Origin: Adiantum capillus-veneris
Lineage: Eukaryota; Streptophyta; Polypodiopsida; Polypodiales; Pteridaceae
DNA: 60,000 bases
NCBI GenBank assembly: GCA_014529385.2
Contig: CM043970.1
Location: 47,209,779-47,269,778 of the forward strand
Direction of reading: 5' to 3'
The notes below the pieces were generated by a model. That model worked only from the letters and a program-made list of their open reading frames with translations. It had not been told where the DNA came from and searched no databases. A program made the translations under genes and the position numbers. Positions 20,061-31,301 of this stretch are shown piece after piece (within the stretch, counting starts at the first letter, position 1; the number at the start of each line of letters is the position of its first letter).

Positions 20061-20154
20061 CTTCTCCTTTGAATCCTCTAATCTCTTCATATGAAGTAAT
20101 GAACAAATCAGGAAAATTAGCCAGCATGTGCAACTATATCTCCTTCTCCAAAGC

Positions 20155-20454
20155 TCAGAGGTCTCCACTGATCATTTGTGTCATCAATTTCTGCTTCTTT
20201 GACAATTCAACCTTGGTTTTCATCAGCCCTTCAATCACTTCATAAGGCCCTTCAATTTCATCTTCAACCTCATTTGCAAATGCAACTAAACCAAACTCTT
20301 GGATTTCTTTGTCCATCAAAAGAAATGCAACATCAACATCCTCATCACTACTGGTAGTACTATCACTGTCCTCATCAGACATTGTGGAGTATTCTTCATC
20401 ACTAGACTCATCTTCATCTTCATAAAGCTCCTCCAATCTTTTTCTTGTGTCCAT
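20155..20454 (-). pseudogene. Element III acidic protease-RT spacer
   Basis: A 99-codon frame, very acidic in its first half (runs of Asp/Glu/Ser such as EDEDESSDEEYSTMSDEDSD), ending KKQKLMTQMISGDL. In the same reading direction LANFPDLFITSYEEIRG and LKEGAKPVR follow (20135-20040), leading into RT. To the right, codons for FYWKIGAKKLYNMDTR (with a stop) mark where element V interrupts the spacer near 20500. Confidence 0.7.
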
Positions 20455-20506
20455 ATTATATAGCTTCTTAGCACCTATCTTTCAATAGAAGCTAATAGTA
20501 CCACGA

Positions 20507-22265
20507 TGTGGTGCCGTGGTATGTGCATGGTGGGAATGGAAGCTAAGCCCTACAATATTATGGATTTTATGTGTACACCTTAAGTGTGCATAAGTATATG
20601 CATTTTCCATTTAGCATGAAAAAAGCTAGTCGAAGTCTGATGTGTCACTCTTGTTGGGTGTGGGCTTCGATCCCGGGCTTCTTTGTGAACCTCTTCTTGG
20701 AGCCATGATGAAATGAGCCTATAAAACATACCTCCTATATACTAGGCATCCTAAGTGGCATATGACATATATAGCATGGCCAAAAGTGTCCTAAGTCATA
20801 GTATACCCCATGAGGTGTCATTCTACAGATAGTAGGTGCACTTTGGAGTGATTATGGACCTAGAAAATCCCTTAGAAAAGTGGTTACAAGTTTGTTTGAT
20901 GTCATCCATGATGTATGCCAAGCTCTCTCTCAATTTTTTATGAAGCTACTTTATGCACATTTTCCCACCATAGCTCAACAACTCTTGACATGTGGCGGTA
21001 AGGAGAAGATATTCGGAGAAAGATCTAGAAGAACCTCTAGATATTTCTTGAAGAGAAAGATCTAGAAGAACCTCTAGATATTTCTTAAAGAGGAAGATCT
21101 AGAAACTTTGAAGATAATTTTGAGATATTTTGAAAAGAAAACAATTGTCACACAAATCCCTTGGATATTTCTAAGCAAATATCTTCTTCAAGAGGCAACT
21201 TCACCTATAAATAGAGCCTCTTGCCCCTCACTTGGGCATGAATCAAACCATCAAGCGCTCAAGCAATCCCCATAATCAAGACACTCTATCAAGCCATCAT
21301 CCAACCTCCTAGCCATCTCCTTGAGTGAAACTTTCTCTCAATTTCAGCCCAACATCTTGAGCTTGCTACTTCACGCCTCAATATATCTCCTCACTTGTAA
21401 TACTCATACACTCTATGTAACCTTCATTCATCAATAAGGACGCATTGTTGGTGGCTTGCAAATGGTGTTGGGGACTACTACGCATCATTTACTTCATCAA
21501 GTTGGCTACAATACCACAAAGTCTTGAGGTGTGCTTCACTTCTTTGGCTTGAGCTTGTGTGGGTCTTTGTGTGTTGATTGTCTCTCTTATCTCTTTCCTC
21601 CATTGTTTGACTGCTTTTTGAGCTTTCTTAGATGAAAAACCCCAATGGTGTAACTTTTCAACCCTTTCACTTTGTGCAACATATTAGAATTAACGTTTGT
21701 ATTAGTCGTAAAATCCACTTCCAATAGAGAATTGTGTTACTCTTTGGACCGGAAAGATTGCAAGAAATTCTTCTTTCTCCACATCCCCTTATTTTGCCAC
21801 TACTAGACTACTCTAATTCTTTCAATGTGCACATATTTATTCTCATCTAGGGGTTGAGTCTTGCTTTCTTAATATTACTATGAACCAAGAAGACTTGTAC
21901 ACACGGCTCACTTCTATTGCTAGGGAAAATATCTACATCTTTGTAAGCACTAAGTTATAGTTTCAAAGAACCATTGGCAGTCTATTTGGAGCACAATGAC
22001 TTGTTGTTATAAATGCATCAGTGAACCCTTTCATCTTACCTTTGATTAGATAGGATCAAAGCCTTGATGTTTTAATCTTTGTTTTGTTTTGAGGGTTTCA
22101 CATGTGCGTATGTGTGTGTCTGCATGTAAGATTCTAATGGCTTCACACAATGTATTTGCTACAAACCCTAAGCTTGCTTAAGTGAAAAGCTTCACAGTCT
22201 CCCCACAAACCCTCACAGCTAGAGGCCCGGCACCTTCCTGGCAAGATCGCCAACTCTTTGGCACA
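20507..22265 (+). repeat. Element V LTR copy A (5' LTR, about 1.76 kb)
   Basis: Starts TGTGGTGCCGTGG and ends near TTTGGCACA, six bases before a TGGTGAACCC string that would be the PBS. It matches copies B and C over long stretches. It contains a TATAAATA box at 21206-21213 and, upstream of it, two to three direct repeats of AGATCTAGAAGAACCTCTAG (21021-21110). Confidence 0.75.
21206..21213 (+). promoter_or_regulatory. TATA box of LTR copy A
   Basis: TATAAATA in the context TTCACCTATAAATAGAGCC; conserved in copy B (28539-28546) and copy C (30106-30113), so it is the likely core promoter of the element. Confidence 0.7.
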
Positions 22266-22270
22266 CTTTT

Positions 22271-22288
22271 TGGTGAACCCAACGTGAA
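22271..22288 (+). promoter_or_regulatory. Element V primer-binding site (candidate)
   Basis: TGGTGAACCCAACGTGAA begins six bases after the LTR end. Position and the leading TGG fit a PBS; the tRNA was not identified. Confidence 0.45.
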
Positions 22289-22332
22289 GTTTGTCAGGGT
22301 GAGTTAGTGGGGATCTGCAAGCTACTTCAACC

Positions 22333-23687
22333 ATGGGTGATCATCATCCGTAGCAGCAAGGTATGCCTTTTGATCCTGCTACAATGTAAATGTTTCAAGA
22401 ATTTGCCTTGTTTATGCAGCAACAGCATGCTCAGAAAGACGAAAAGTATCATCAACCAAATCTATTCAAGCAGTGGTGCACAAAATGGATCAGTTTAATG
22501 GGAAAGATGTGACACAGTATCTTCGTGGCTATGTAAAGGAGATGGAGTTACATCGTGTGCCAAAAGATTAGATGCTCCAAAGCTTTGATCTTGTTGTGAC
22601 TCCCAAGATTAGAGAGCATGTGAGAGGAATCAAGAATGATCATGGAAGAAATTGGGAGGAGTTCAAGCTAGCGATGAAGAAGGAGTATTTCATGGAGGAC
22701 TCTGAAAGAGTAACAAAGAGAACTTTCTTGGAGTGGGTAGCCAAGCCAAAGGAGGGGCTCTCTCCAACAGAGCTACTCAGGGAATTTGAGCGACGACATT
22801 CTCAACTCACAAGGACAGAGAAGACCACACTTGACTCAGAAAATACATAGGTCTTCTTACAAGCAATAGGAAAGGAGCTCCAGGAGCAATTGGAGCTACT
22901 TCTTGAGGACAAAGATGTTGAGCAGGGACTGAAGACAGATTGGAACGAAGTTGAAGCTGCTGTTTCATTACTTGCTAAGCGCCAAAGGAGACCAGATAAT
23001 ATGGTTGTTGGTAGTGCACCATATACTTCCATAGCTTCTGAAAAGATGGTAAAGCCTTCTTCCTTTATACTTCCAAAAGTTGATGACGATGTAGTAGATG
23101 AGCTTGTGAAAGGTATGAGGGATTTAAAAGTAAAACTTACAAAGCTTGAAGAGAAGGGGCAACCATTGGCACCATCTTCAAGTTAGAAACAACAACCTAA
23201 AGAAGGTTTTGTTCATAGATGCATATGGTGTGATAGCACAGAGCATGCTAAGAGAGAATGTGACAGCTTCAGTGAAGCTTTGAGAAAAGATCTTGTCTGC
23301 TTCAAGGATGGGAAGATTCACTTAAGGGAGATGGGTTTACCCTTAAGGACTAACTTTGGGAAAGGAGGAATGCAGAGTCTGGTAGAGGATATGGCTACTA
23401 CCCATTCCATATCTGCATCTGAGGCATCTACTTATACAGTCAAGATTGAACCATTGAGGAGTTTTGAAGAAAATGGTAAGTTGTGGCCAAGTGCTATGGA
23501 GCTAGCAAGGAAAGGAAAGCTTACAAGAGAAGTCCTACATGAAGTAGGTGACTCAATTCGTCTAGAAACAGGATGGAATGACCCTCTGGACTCCTTGTCA
23601 GTGCATGCCTATATTGCAAAATATAAAAACAACGAAGTTTTTGTGGAAGAAAAGCATAGGCAAGAGAGTGGTGACGAAGGACCATAA
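22333..23687 (+). pseudogene. gag: Element V gag
   Basis: The first ATG after the PBS is at 22333; codons for a Gln-rich start follow with two early stops, then (after a frame change near 22470) DQFNGKDVTQYLRGYVKEMELHRVPKD, VVTPKIREHVRGIKN, NWEEFKLAMKKEYFMEDSERVTKRTFLEWV, the gag core. A TAG at about 22848 and another at 23185 interrupt it. A zinc knuckle CIWCDSTEHAKREC (C-x2-C-x4-H-x4-C, 23221-23262) follows, then KDLVCFKDGKIHLREMGLPL and a further 100 residues ending at 23687. The gag core and knuckle are in one consistent frame apart from the stops. Confidence 0.75.
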
Positions 23688-24056
23688 GAAAGAATTACTA
23701 GAAGAAGCAATACAATACCTCCTCGAGCGCCTCCAACATAGGAAGCACCCCCACCTGAAGTGACTATGGAAGAAAGTACAACTGGGAGGAAAAAGGAGTC
23801 ATCAAAAGGTAAGCCTAAAACTCCAACCATAAGTTACAGTCTGATATTGAGGCTGCTACTATAGACTTAAAAAAAGTTCTAGAAGAAAGAATTTTGAATA
23901 GCAAAATAGAGTTTACCTTGGGGGGAGGTCCTTGGCATATCCAAGCGCGAGTTTCATGAGGAGATCATTGATATCATCAAGAGGAAGAGGAAAACTCTTG
24001 TTGACACCATTCGCCCACAATCTGAAGGAGAAAGCTTAAAGACAGAGGTAATACAG

Positions 24057-24698
24057 GTGGAAGGCAGAGAGCATGATGAGGATGTCGTAGGGTGCTACCA
24101 TTCTTCTGGAAGAACAAAGCAAGTACATTTTTCAAATGGAGATGAGGAGTATGAAGCCATACTAAGAAGTCACTTTTCCACGAATCATTGGGCAAGAGCT
24201 ACGACAGAGACAATGGTCAAGGTGGGTGATCTTGAAGAGCCATTTGTTGCCTTAATTGACCATGGCTCAAAAATAAACATAATGTCAAAGAGCTTATTCA
24301 ACAAGTGCAAATTACCAATGGGCACAGATCATAGATGGATGGTTAAGGTAGCAAATAATTCATCAAGTGAGTTATATGCAGCTTGTCCAAGTGTGAAAGT
24401 GGCTATTGGAGATGTAAAGGAAGAGCAGAATTTCTTCGTATAGGACACATCTTCTTATGATCTCATCCTTGGACAACCCTACATTGTAGGGGTTAGAATG
24501 GAAACAAAGGTAATGAATGATGGTTCTGCTTATGCTAGGATAAGAAGTAAAGATGGAAAACTTGTTGTTCAATTTCTCACTGTCTGTGTGAATCATGAAA
24601 GAAATCATGACAGTCTCCGAGAGCGCCCATTGCCCAGATTGAGTGAAGAGTTTTATGATCATCAAGAGAGAATGGGTTTTGGCCAGGTACCATTGTAG
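24057..24698 (+). pseudogene. Element V aspartic protease
   Basis: Plus-strand frame with the active site VALIDHGSKINIMSK (Asp-His-Gly, an unusual middle residue), then VANNSSSELYAACPSVKVAIGDV, a TAG at 24441, and in frame after it DLILGQPYIVGVRMETK, the protease partner motif with Gln replacing the usual Arg. The frame runs on through RIRSKDGKLVVQFLTV to 24698. Whether Asp-His-Gly is ancestral to the lineage or a mutation from Asp-Ser/Asn-Gly cannot be decided here. Confidence 0.75.
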
Positions 24699-25320
24699 AG
24701 CGGGATTAAGATGGTACAAAAAGGGAAAGGTTCTCACATAAGGAGGATTTATGTACAGGTTTTGCAGGTCTAATAGAATATGGATATGTCTCTTTTCTAA
24801 AATGTGAGAACTTGAGTCGAGGTTCCCGCAAACATGTACATAGTCTACAAAAGGAGTGGAAAGAGCATGGTCTCCTAGGAAACAATGAAAACATAACAGG
24901 TGTGTTGAGGAGCTTTCTTTTGTGGACACATTACAGGATCTACAGTCTATAGTAGATTATCCTTCACATGACCAAAATGAGATAGTGAAAGTGTGCTCAC
25001 TTGAAATGTACAATGTGGTTGAGGCATTTCAAAAGGAACAGGAGGATAGAAAGAAAAAACATGAAGTAAAGGTGGACACCAAGTACAAGACTGTGGCAAA
25101 GAAGGTAAAACGAGTGGCACTTCCTTTGCCAAAGGACTGCAAGGAAAAGCTATAACAGGCTTCTTGGAAACCTAGCCTCAGAGATCCAAAAGGGATTGGA
25201 CACAGGTTTACAAAGGAGTCCCTAAAGCAATTGAAGATTGGGAATGAAGACTCGTTGACACAGGTTGAAAGGGAATGTTTTGAAGAGATGCTCTCTAAAC
25301 ATGGAAAAGCATTTTATTTG
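24699..25320 (+). pseudogene. Element V protease-RT spacer
   Basis: Degenerate coding spacer: plus frame 24922-25155 gives a charged segment (FQKEQEDRKKKHEVKVDTKYKTVAKKVKRVALPLP) followed, after a stop, by KPSLRDPKGIGHRFT-like sequence up to the RT. No catalytic motif is seen. Confidence 0.5.
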
Positions 25321-25329
25321 AGCCACATG

Positions 25330-26640
25330 AGATAGGATGTGTAGATCCTACCATTGTTGATCATATGGTGATCTTTACCGTCCCTAATGTACCTTGGAAC
25401 TTACGGCCAATACCAATTTCAAAGGCTCACTCACCAAAGTTAATTGAGCTGCTAAATGAGAAGATCAAGATGGGTATTTTGGAGCCTTCATGTGCTCCAT
25501 ACTCAAACAGGTGGTTCACAGTACCAAAGAAGAATGGAGCTTTGTGCTTCATCCAAGATATGCAGCCGGTCAACAAAGTCACAAAATCAGGAATATGGGT
25601 ACAAAGCTAATTGTGGATGAGTTTGCAAAAGCATTTGCAGGAAGGGCCATATATTCTATGGGAGATTTGTACTCAGCGTATGATCAATTCCAACTAGCAA
25701 TGGAGAGCAGGGACCTGACTATACCATGAGGATACCTTTGGGTTTGGTGAGGATGTGTGCCTTACCACAGGGAGCAACCAATTCGGTTGCACATATGATG
25801 AATGGTATGAATAAGATCTTACGTGACTTTATTCCCCGAGTAACTATGCCCTTTCTTGATGATGTTCCTATCAAAGGATGTGAAGTAAGTAATAAAGATG
25901 AAGCTTTGGATTCCAAGGGGTGCCGCAACTTTGTGGCACAACACAAAGACGATTGTGACAAGATCTTATCCAGACCTTACCCTCTCAGGACAAAAGTCTG
26001 TGTTTGGAGTGATGGAGGCGTTGATTGATGGGCACATGTGTGGTCCCAATGGGAGACGACCTTGTCCAGCAAAAATTGATGCAATTCAAAAGATGAAGGA
26101 GGTATGCATACCTGTGAGTGAAACTCGCAGATTCTTGGTGCATGTGTGTTTTATGTTATATGGATTTCACATTATGCACATGTAGCAGATCCTTTGTACC
26201 AGCTGTTAAGGAAAAACCAAAAGTTTCATTGGGGAGACGCACAAGCAAGGGCTATAAGAAAGCTAAAGGATTTGCTACAACAAGAAGCGACTTTAAGAAA
26301 GATAAACTATGAGTGTGGAAAGCCAATAATAGTGACAGTGGATACAAGTCTCACAAGAACTGTATCGGCACTTTAGTGTTGAGCAACTTGTCTTCCACTC
26401 CTTGGAATGATTACAAGTTGCTCAACACCAGAATCATCCTTGGAATGATTACAAGAATTGGATGGGCACTTTAGTGTTGAGCAACTTGTCTTCCACTCCT
26501 TGGAATGATTACAAGTTGCTCAACACCAGAAATTGCCATGCTAAGATGTATTGCCTACATTAAGTCCTTGAATCCCGAGTTCAAGCATATTGCATGAAAA
26601 GACAATCCGGTAGCGGATATGCTATCAAGGGCAAGGTATG
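25330..26640 (+). pseudogene. pol: Element V reverse transcriptase and deleted RNase H
   Basis: Order on the plus strand: FTVPNVPWNLRPIPISKA, KMGILEPSCAPYSNRWFTVPKKNG, DMQPVNKVT, YSMGDLYSAYDQFQLAMESRDLT, TPLGLVRMC-type segment, LPQGATNSVAHMMNGMNKIL and catalytic FLDDVPIKGC. Frame changes occur near 25595 and 25720. The RNase H begins VTVDTS and IGTL/IGWAL but then jumps directly to CLPLLGMITSCSTPEIAMLRCIAYIKSLNPEF and KDNPVADMLSRARYE, so some 80 residues of the RNase H core are deleted. The junction carries a duplicated hairpin (26366-26530). Confidence 0.8.
26366..26530 (+). repeat. Duplicated fold-back repeat at the RNase H deletion junction
   Basis: GTGTTGAGCAACTTGT (26376-26391) is the exact reverse complement of ACAAGTTGCTCAACAC (26413-26428), giving a 16-bp perfect stem and a 21-base loop. 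The same hairpin recurs at 26474-26526, a period of 98 bases. The right arm belongs to the normal RNase H coding sequence (encoding TSCSTP); the left arm is the added inverted copy. Confidence 0.9.
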
Positions 26641-27985
26641 AGGATGAGCAAGACATGGTAGATGATAGTGAAGATGTAGATACAAGGTTCTACTCCATTA
26701 ATCATGTTGAACATAATGATGTTGGCACACCTAGTGCACTTGAGTTGTTTTTAGAAGATGGGTATGAAGAAGATTGGTTGCTTTTTGGTCGTTATTTGAG
26801 TACTTTAACAAAACAGGGTGATTGATCTGAGCATGAGTTTAAGAGGATACGCAGAAAAGCATATGGGTACTTTCTGCAGGATGGTTACTTATGGAAACAT
26901 CCAAAACAAAGGGGTGCTATACCACAAAGGGTAGTATGTACAAAACAAAGTCAAGTAAAGCTCATGCATGAGTTTCATGAGAACCTATGGGTTGGACACC
27001 GTGGTGTGTGGGCAACCTTTTCAAAGCTAAAGGAAAGGTATTGGTGGAAAGGTATGTACAAGGATGTATCCCACTTTGTGGAATCATGTGTAACATGTCA
27101 AATGTATTCAAATGTGCAACATCGTGATGCGTTACATCCTACTTATCCACTAGCCATGCATTACAAATGGGTTGTGGATCTAGTCACCATGCCTTTAGGA
27201 CTCTGGCAGATGAGGTACTTGGTTCTTGCAAGAGAAGACTTGACTAATCAGGTTGAAGGGCGAGCTTTAAGGACAAACACTACAGAAAGCAGTATGTAAA
27301 TTTCTCCTTGAAGATGTAATCTGTCGCTATGGTTGTGTGGGAAAGATAACTGCAGACAGAGGAGAGCTGGATGCTGACGAAGCAAGGAAATTCTTTTCCA
27401 TAATAGGAATTAAGCTTTCCCTTACCACCGCTTACAGTCCGGAAGGCAACGAAAAAAGTGAAAGAGGGAAAAAAGTGAAAGAGGGCATCCGCCAATCATC
27501 AAATCCTTGGCTAAATCTTGTGAAGGGAGAATTATGAGTGGCCAAAACTATTGCCATATGCTCTATGGGCTGATCGCCCGACACACAGCTCAGTAACTAG
27601 CTACATGCCTACAGAATTGATGTATGGTCAAAAGCCAGTAATTCCCATTGAAGAGACCATTCCCACATGGAATGTGCTACCTTGGCAAGATGGGATTAGC
27701 AGAGAAGAGATCCTTGCCTTGCGTTAAAGACAGCTAGAAAGAAGGCTTGAAGACATTGAGGTTGCAAAAAAAAACATTGAAGAATGTCAGGTTGAAAAGC
27801 AAGGACTACTTTGATAGACAACACAGGCTAAGAAGGAAGAAAATCAAGCAAGGAGATTGAGTTTTAGTGTATGATAGTATTCTTGATAATCAGCATACTG
27901 CCATGCAAAAGGTTTCAAAAATATGGTTTGGACCATATATAGTCAAGTACGTACATGACAATGCCACTTACAACCTGGCATTGTT
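26619..27985 (+). pseudogene. int: Element V integrase, C-terminal end missing
   Basis: A short acidic linker (26619-26825) leads to the zinc-binding domain HEFHENLWVGHRGVWATF ... CVTCQMY (HHCC, 26964-27110), the core with WVVDLVTMP (first Asp), TADRGELDADEARKF (second Asp) and GNEKSERG (Glu), then MYGQKPVIPIEETIPTW and the GPF/Y-like FGPYIVKYVHDNATYNLA. Frames change at about 27298, 27480 and later. After YNLA (about 27980) sequence switches abruptly to LTR copy B, so the end of integrase, the polypurine tract and the start of the LTR are gone. Confidence 0.8.
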
Positions 27986-29470
27986 GGAAATGGACTCCGA
28001 TCCCGGGCTTCTTTTGTAAACCTCTTCTTGGAGACATGATGAAATGAGCCTATAAAACATACCTCCTATCTACTAGGCATCCTAGGTGGCATATGACATA
28101 TATAGCATGGCCAAAAGTGTCCTTAGTCATAGTATACCCCATGAAGTGTCATTCTACACATAGTAGGTGCACTTTGGAGTGATTATGGACCTAGAAAAAT
28201 CCCTTAGAAAAGTGGTTACGAGTTTGTTTGATGTCATCCATGATGTATGACAAGCTCTCTCTCAATGTTTTATGAAGCTACTTTATGCACATGTTCCCAC
28301 CATAGCTCAACAACTCTTGACATGTGGCGGCAAGGAGAAGATATTTAGAGAAAGATCTAGAAGAACCTCTAGATATTTCTTGAAGAGAAAGATCTAGAAA
28401 AACCTCTATATATTTCTTAAAGAGGAAGATCTAGAAACTTTGAAGATAATTTTGAGATATTTTGAAAAGAGAGACGCTTGTCACACAAATCCCTTGGATA
28501 TTTCTTAGCAAATATCTTCTTCAAGAGGCAACTTCACCTATAAATAGAGCCTCTTGCCACTCACTTGGGCATGAATCAAACCATCAAGAAATCAAGCGCT
28601 CAAGAAATCCCCATAATCAAGCCACTATATCAAACCATCATCCAACCTCCTAGCCATCTCCTTGAGTGAAACTTTCTCTCAATTTCAGCCCAACACATTT
28701 TGAGCTTGCTACTTCACGCCTCAAGCCTACTATCTTGTCACTTGTAATACTCATACACTCTATGTAACCTTCATTCATCAATAAGGATTCATTGTTGGTG
28801 GCTTGCAAAAGGTGTTGGAGACTACTACGCATCATTTACTTCATCAGGTTGGCTACAATACCACAAAGTCTTGAGGTGTGGTTCACTTCTTTGGCTTGAG
28901 CTTGTGTGGGTCTTTATGTGTTGATTGTCTCTCTTATCTCTTTCCTCCATTGTTTGACTACTTTTTGAGCTTTCTTAGATGAATAACCCCAATGGTGTAA
29001 CTTGTCAACCCTTTCACTTTGTGTAACATATTAGAATTAATGTTTGTATTAGTCGTAAAATCCACTTCCAACAGAGAATTGTGTTACTCTTTGGGCCGGA
29101 AAGACTGCAAGAAATTCTTCTTTCTCCACGTCCCCTTATTTTGCCACTACTAGACTACTCTAATTCTTTTGATGTGCACATATTTATTCTCCTCTAGGGG
29201 TTGAGTCTTGCTTTCTTAATATTACTATGAACCAAGAAGATTTGTACACACGGCTTACTTCTATTGCTAGGGAAAATATCTACATCTTTGTAAGCACTAA
29301 GTTACAGTTTCAAAGAACCATTCACAGTCTATTTGGAGCACAACGACTTGCTATCATAAATGCATCAGTGAACCCTTTCATCTTACCTTTGATTAGATAC
29401 GATCAAAGCCTTGATGTTTTAATCTTTGTTTTGTTTTGAGGGTTTCACGTGTGCGTATGTGTGTGTCTAC
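27982..29470 (+). repeat. Element V LTR copy B (both ends missing)
   Basis: Matches copy A from 20652 (TGTTGG) to about 22128, but lacks the first 145 bp and the last about 140 bp of copies A and C. It begins directly after integrase codons and ends at GTGTGTGTCTAC, where copy C starts. TATAAATA is at 28539-28546. Confidence 0.75.
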
Positions 29471-29472
29471 GT

Positions 29473-31176
29473 TGTCGTGCCGTGGCACGTGCATGGTGGG
29501 AACGGAAGCTAAGCCGTACAATATTATGGATTTTATGTGTACACCTTAAGTGTGCATAAGTATATGCATTTTCCATTTAGCATGCAAAAATCTAGTCAAA
29601 GTCTGATGTGTCACTCTTGTTGGGAATGGGCTTCGATTCCGGGCTTCTTTGTGAACCTCTTCTTGGAGCCCTGATGAAATGAGCCCTGATGAAAAAACCC
29701 CACCCCCCTCTGTATGTATACATTTTTATACATTTTGGTCTTTTAATAATCCTCTCCGGTTAACTCACGTGATATCATACACATTCTAAAAAGTGGCCGC
29801 CCCGGGGTGATTATGGACCTAGAAAAATCCCTTAGAAAAGTGTTTACGAGTTTTTTTGATGTCATCGATGATGTATGCCGAGTTCTCTCTCAATTTTTTA
29901 TAAAGCTACTCTTGGAGGCTTATGGCGGCAAGGAGAAGATATTTGGAGAAACATCTAGAAGAACCTCTAGATATTTCTTGAAGAGAAAGATCTAGAAACT
30001 TTGAAGATAATGTCAAGATATTTTTGAAAAGGGAGACACTTGTCACACAAATCCCTTAGATATTTCTAAGAAAATATCTTCTTCAAGAGGCAACCTAACC
30101 TCACATATAAATAGATCCTCTTTCTCCTCACTTGAGCATCAAGCAAACCATCAAGCAATCAAGCGCTCAAGCAATCCCCATAATCAAGCCACTCTATCGA
30201 GCCATCACCCAACCTCCTAGCCATCTCCATGAGAAAACTTTCCCTCAATTTCAGCCCAACACATCTTGAGCTTGCTACTTCATGCCTCAAGCCTTCTATC
30301 TCCTCACTTGTAATACTCATACACTCTATGTAACCTTCATTCATCAATAAAGACGCATTGTTGGTGGCTTGTAAACGGTGTTGGGGACTACTACACATCA
30401 TCTACTTCATCAAGTTGGCTACAATACGACAAAGTCTTGAGGTGTGCTTCACTTCTTTGGATTAAGCTTGTGTGGGTCTTTGTGTGTTGATTGTCTCTCT
30501 TATCTCTTTCCTCCATTGTTTGACTGTTTTTTGAGCTTTCTTAGATGAATAACCCCAATGGTGTAACTTGTCAACCCTTTCACTTTGTGTAACATATTAG
30601 AATTAATGTTTGTATTAGTCGTAAAATCCACTTCCAACAGAGAATTGTGTTACTCTTTGGGCCAGAAAGATTGCAAGAAATTATTCTTTCTCCACGTCCT
30701 CTTATTTTGCCACTACTAGACTACTCCAATTCTTTCGATGTGCACATATCTATTCTCCTCTAGAGGTTGAGTCTTGCTTTCTTAATATTACTATGAACCA
30801 AGGAGACTTGTACACGCGGCTCACTCCTATCGCTAGGCAAAATATCTACATCTTTGTAAGCACTAAGTTATAGTTTCAAAGAACCATTCGCAGTCTAATT
30901 GGAGCACAACGACTTGCTGTTATAAATGCATCATTGAACTCTTTCATCTTACCTTTGATTAGATACGATCAAAGCCTTGATGTTTTCATCTTTGTTTTGT
31001 TTTGAGGGTTTCACGTGTACGTATGTGTGTGTCTGTGTGTGAGATTCCAATGGCTACACACAATGTATTTGCTACAAACACTAAGCTTGCTTAAGTGAAA
31101 AGCTACACAGTCTCCCCACAAACCCTCACAGCTAGAGGCCCGGCGCCTTCCTGGCAAGACCGCCAACTCTTTGACA
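29473..31176 (+). repeat. Element V LTR copy C
   Basis: Begins TGTCGTGCCGTGG and ends CTCTTTGACA, matching copy A end to end except for 29690-29800, where unrelated sequence (containing a poly-C run and GGCCGCCCCGGG) replaces the region upstream of the promoter. TATAAATA is at 30106-30113. It directly follows copy B in the same orientation. Confidence 0.75.
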
Positions 31177-31179
31177 GCG

Positions 31180-31298
31180 TGTAAGATTCCAATGGCTACA
31201 CACAATTTATTTGCTACAAACACTAAGCTTGCTTAAGTGAAAAGCTTCACAGTCTCCCCACAAACCCTCACAACTAGAGGCCCGGCGCCTTCCTGGCG
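31180..31298 (+). repeat. Second partial copy of the LTR C end
   Basis: About 119 bp repeating 31045-31157 (from GATTCCAATGGCTACACAC to CGGCGCCTTCCTGGC). It ends exactly where the element III protease resumes. Confidence 0.8.
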
Positions 31299-31301
31299 TC
31301 T

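Larger units (their letters stand above)
20507..31298 (+). mobile_element. Element V: Ty3/gypsy element of a different lineage, inserted in element III
   Basis: Plus-strand order: LTR copy A (20507-22265), PBS candidate, gag, protease, RT, RNase H, integrase, truncated LTR copy B (27982-29470) and a further LTR copy C (29473-31176) with a partial repeat of its end (31180-31298). The left boundary is where the element III spacer ends (about 20500) and the right boundary is where element III protease begins (about 31300). The RT family marker TLPQGATNSVAHMMNGM-like sequence and the integrase motif with ERG differ from the other elements in the window. No matching target duplication was found at the outer ends. 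Confidence 0.75.
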
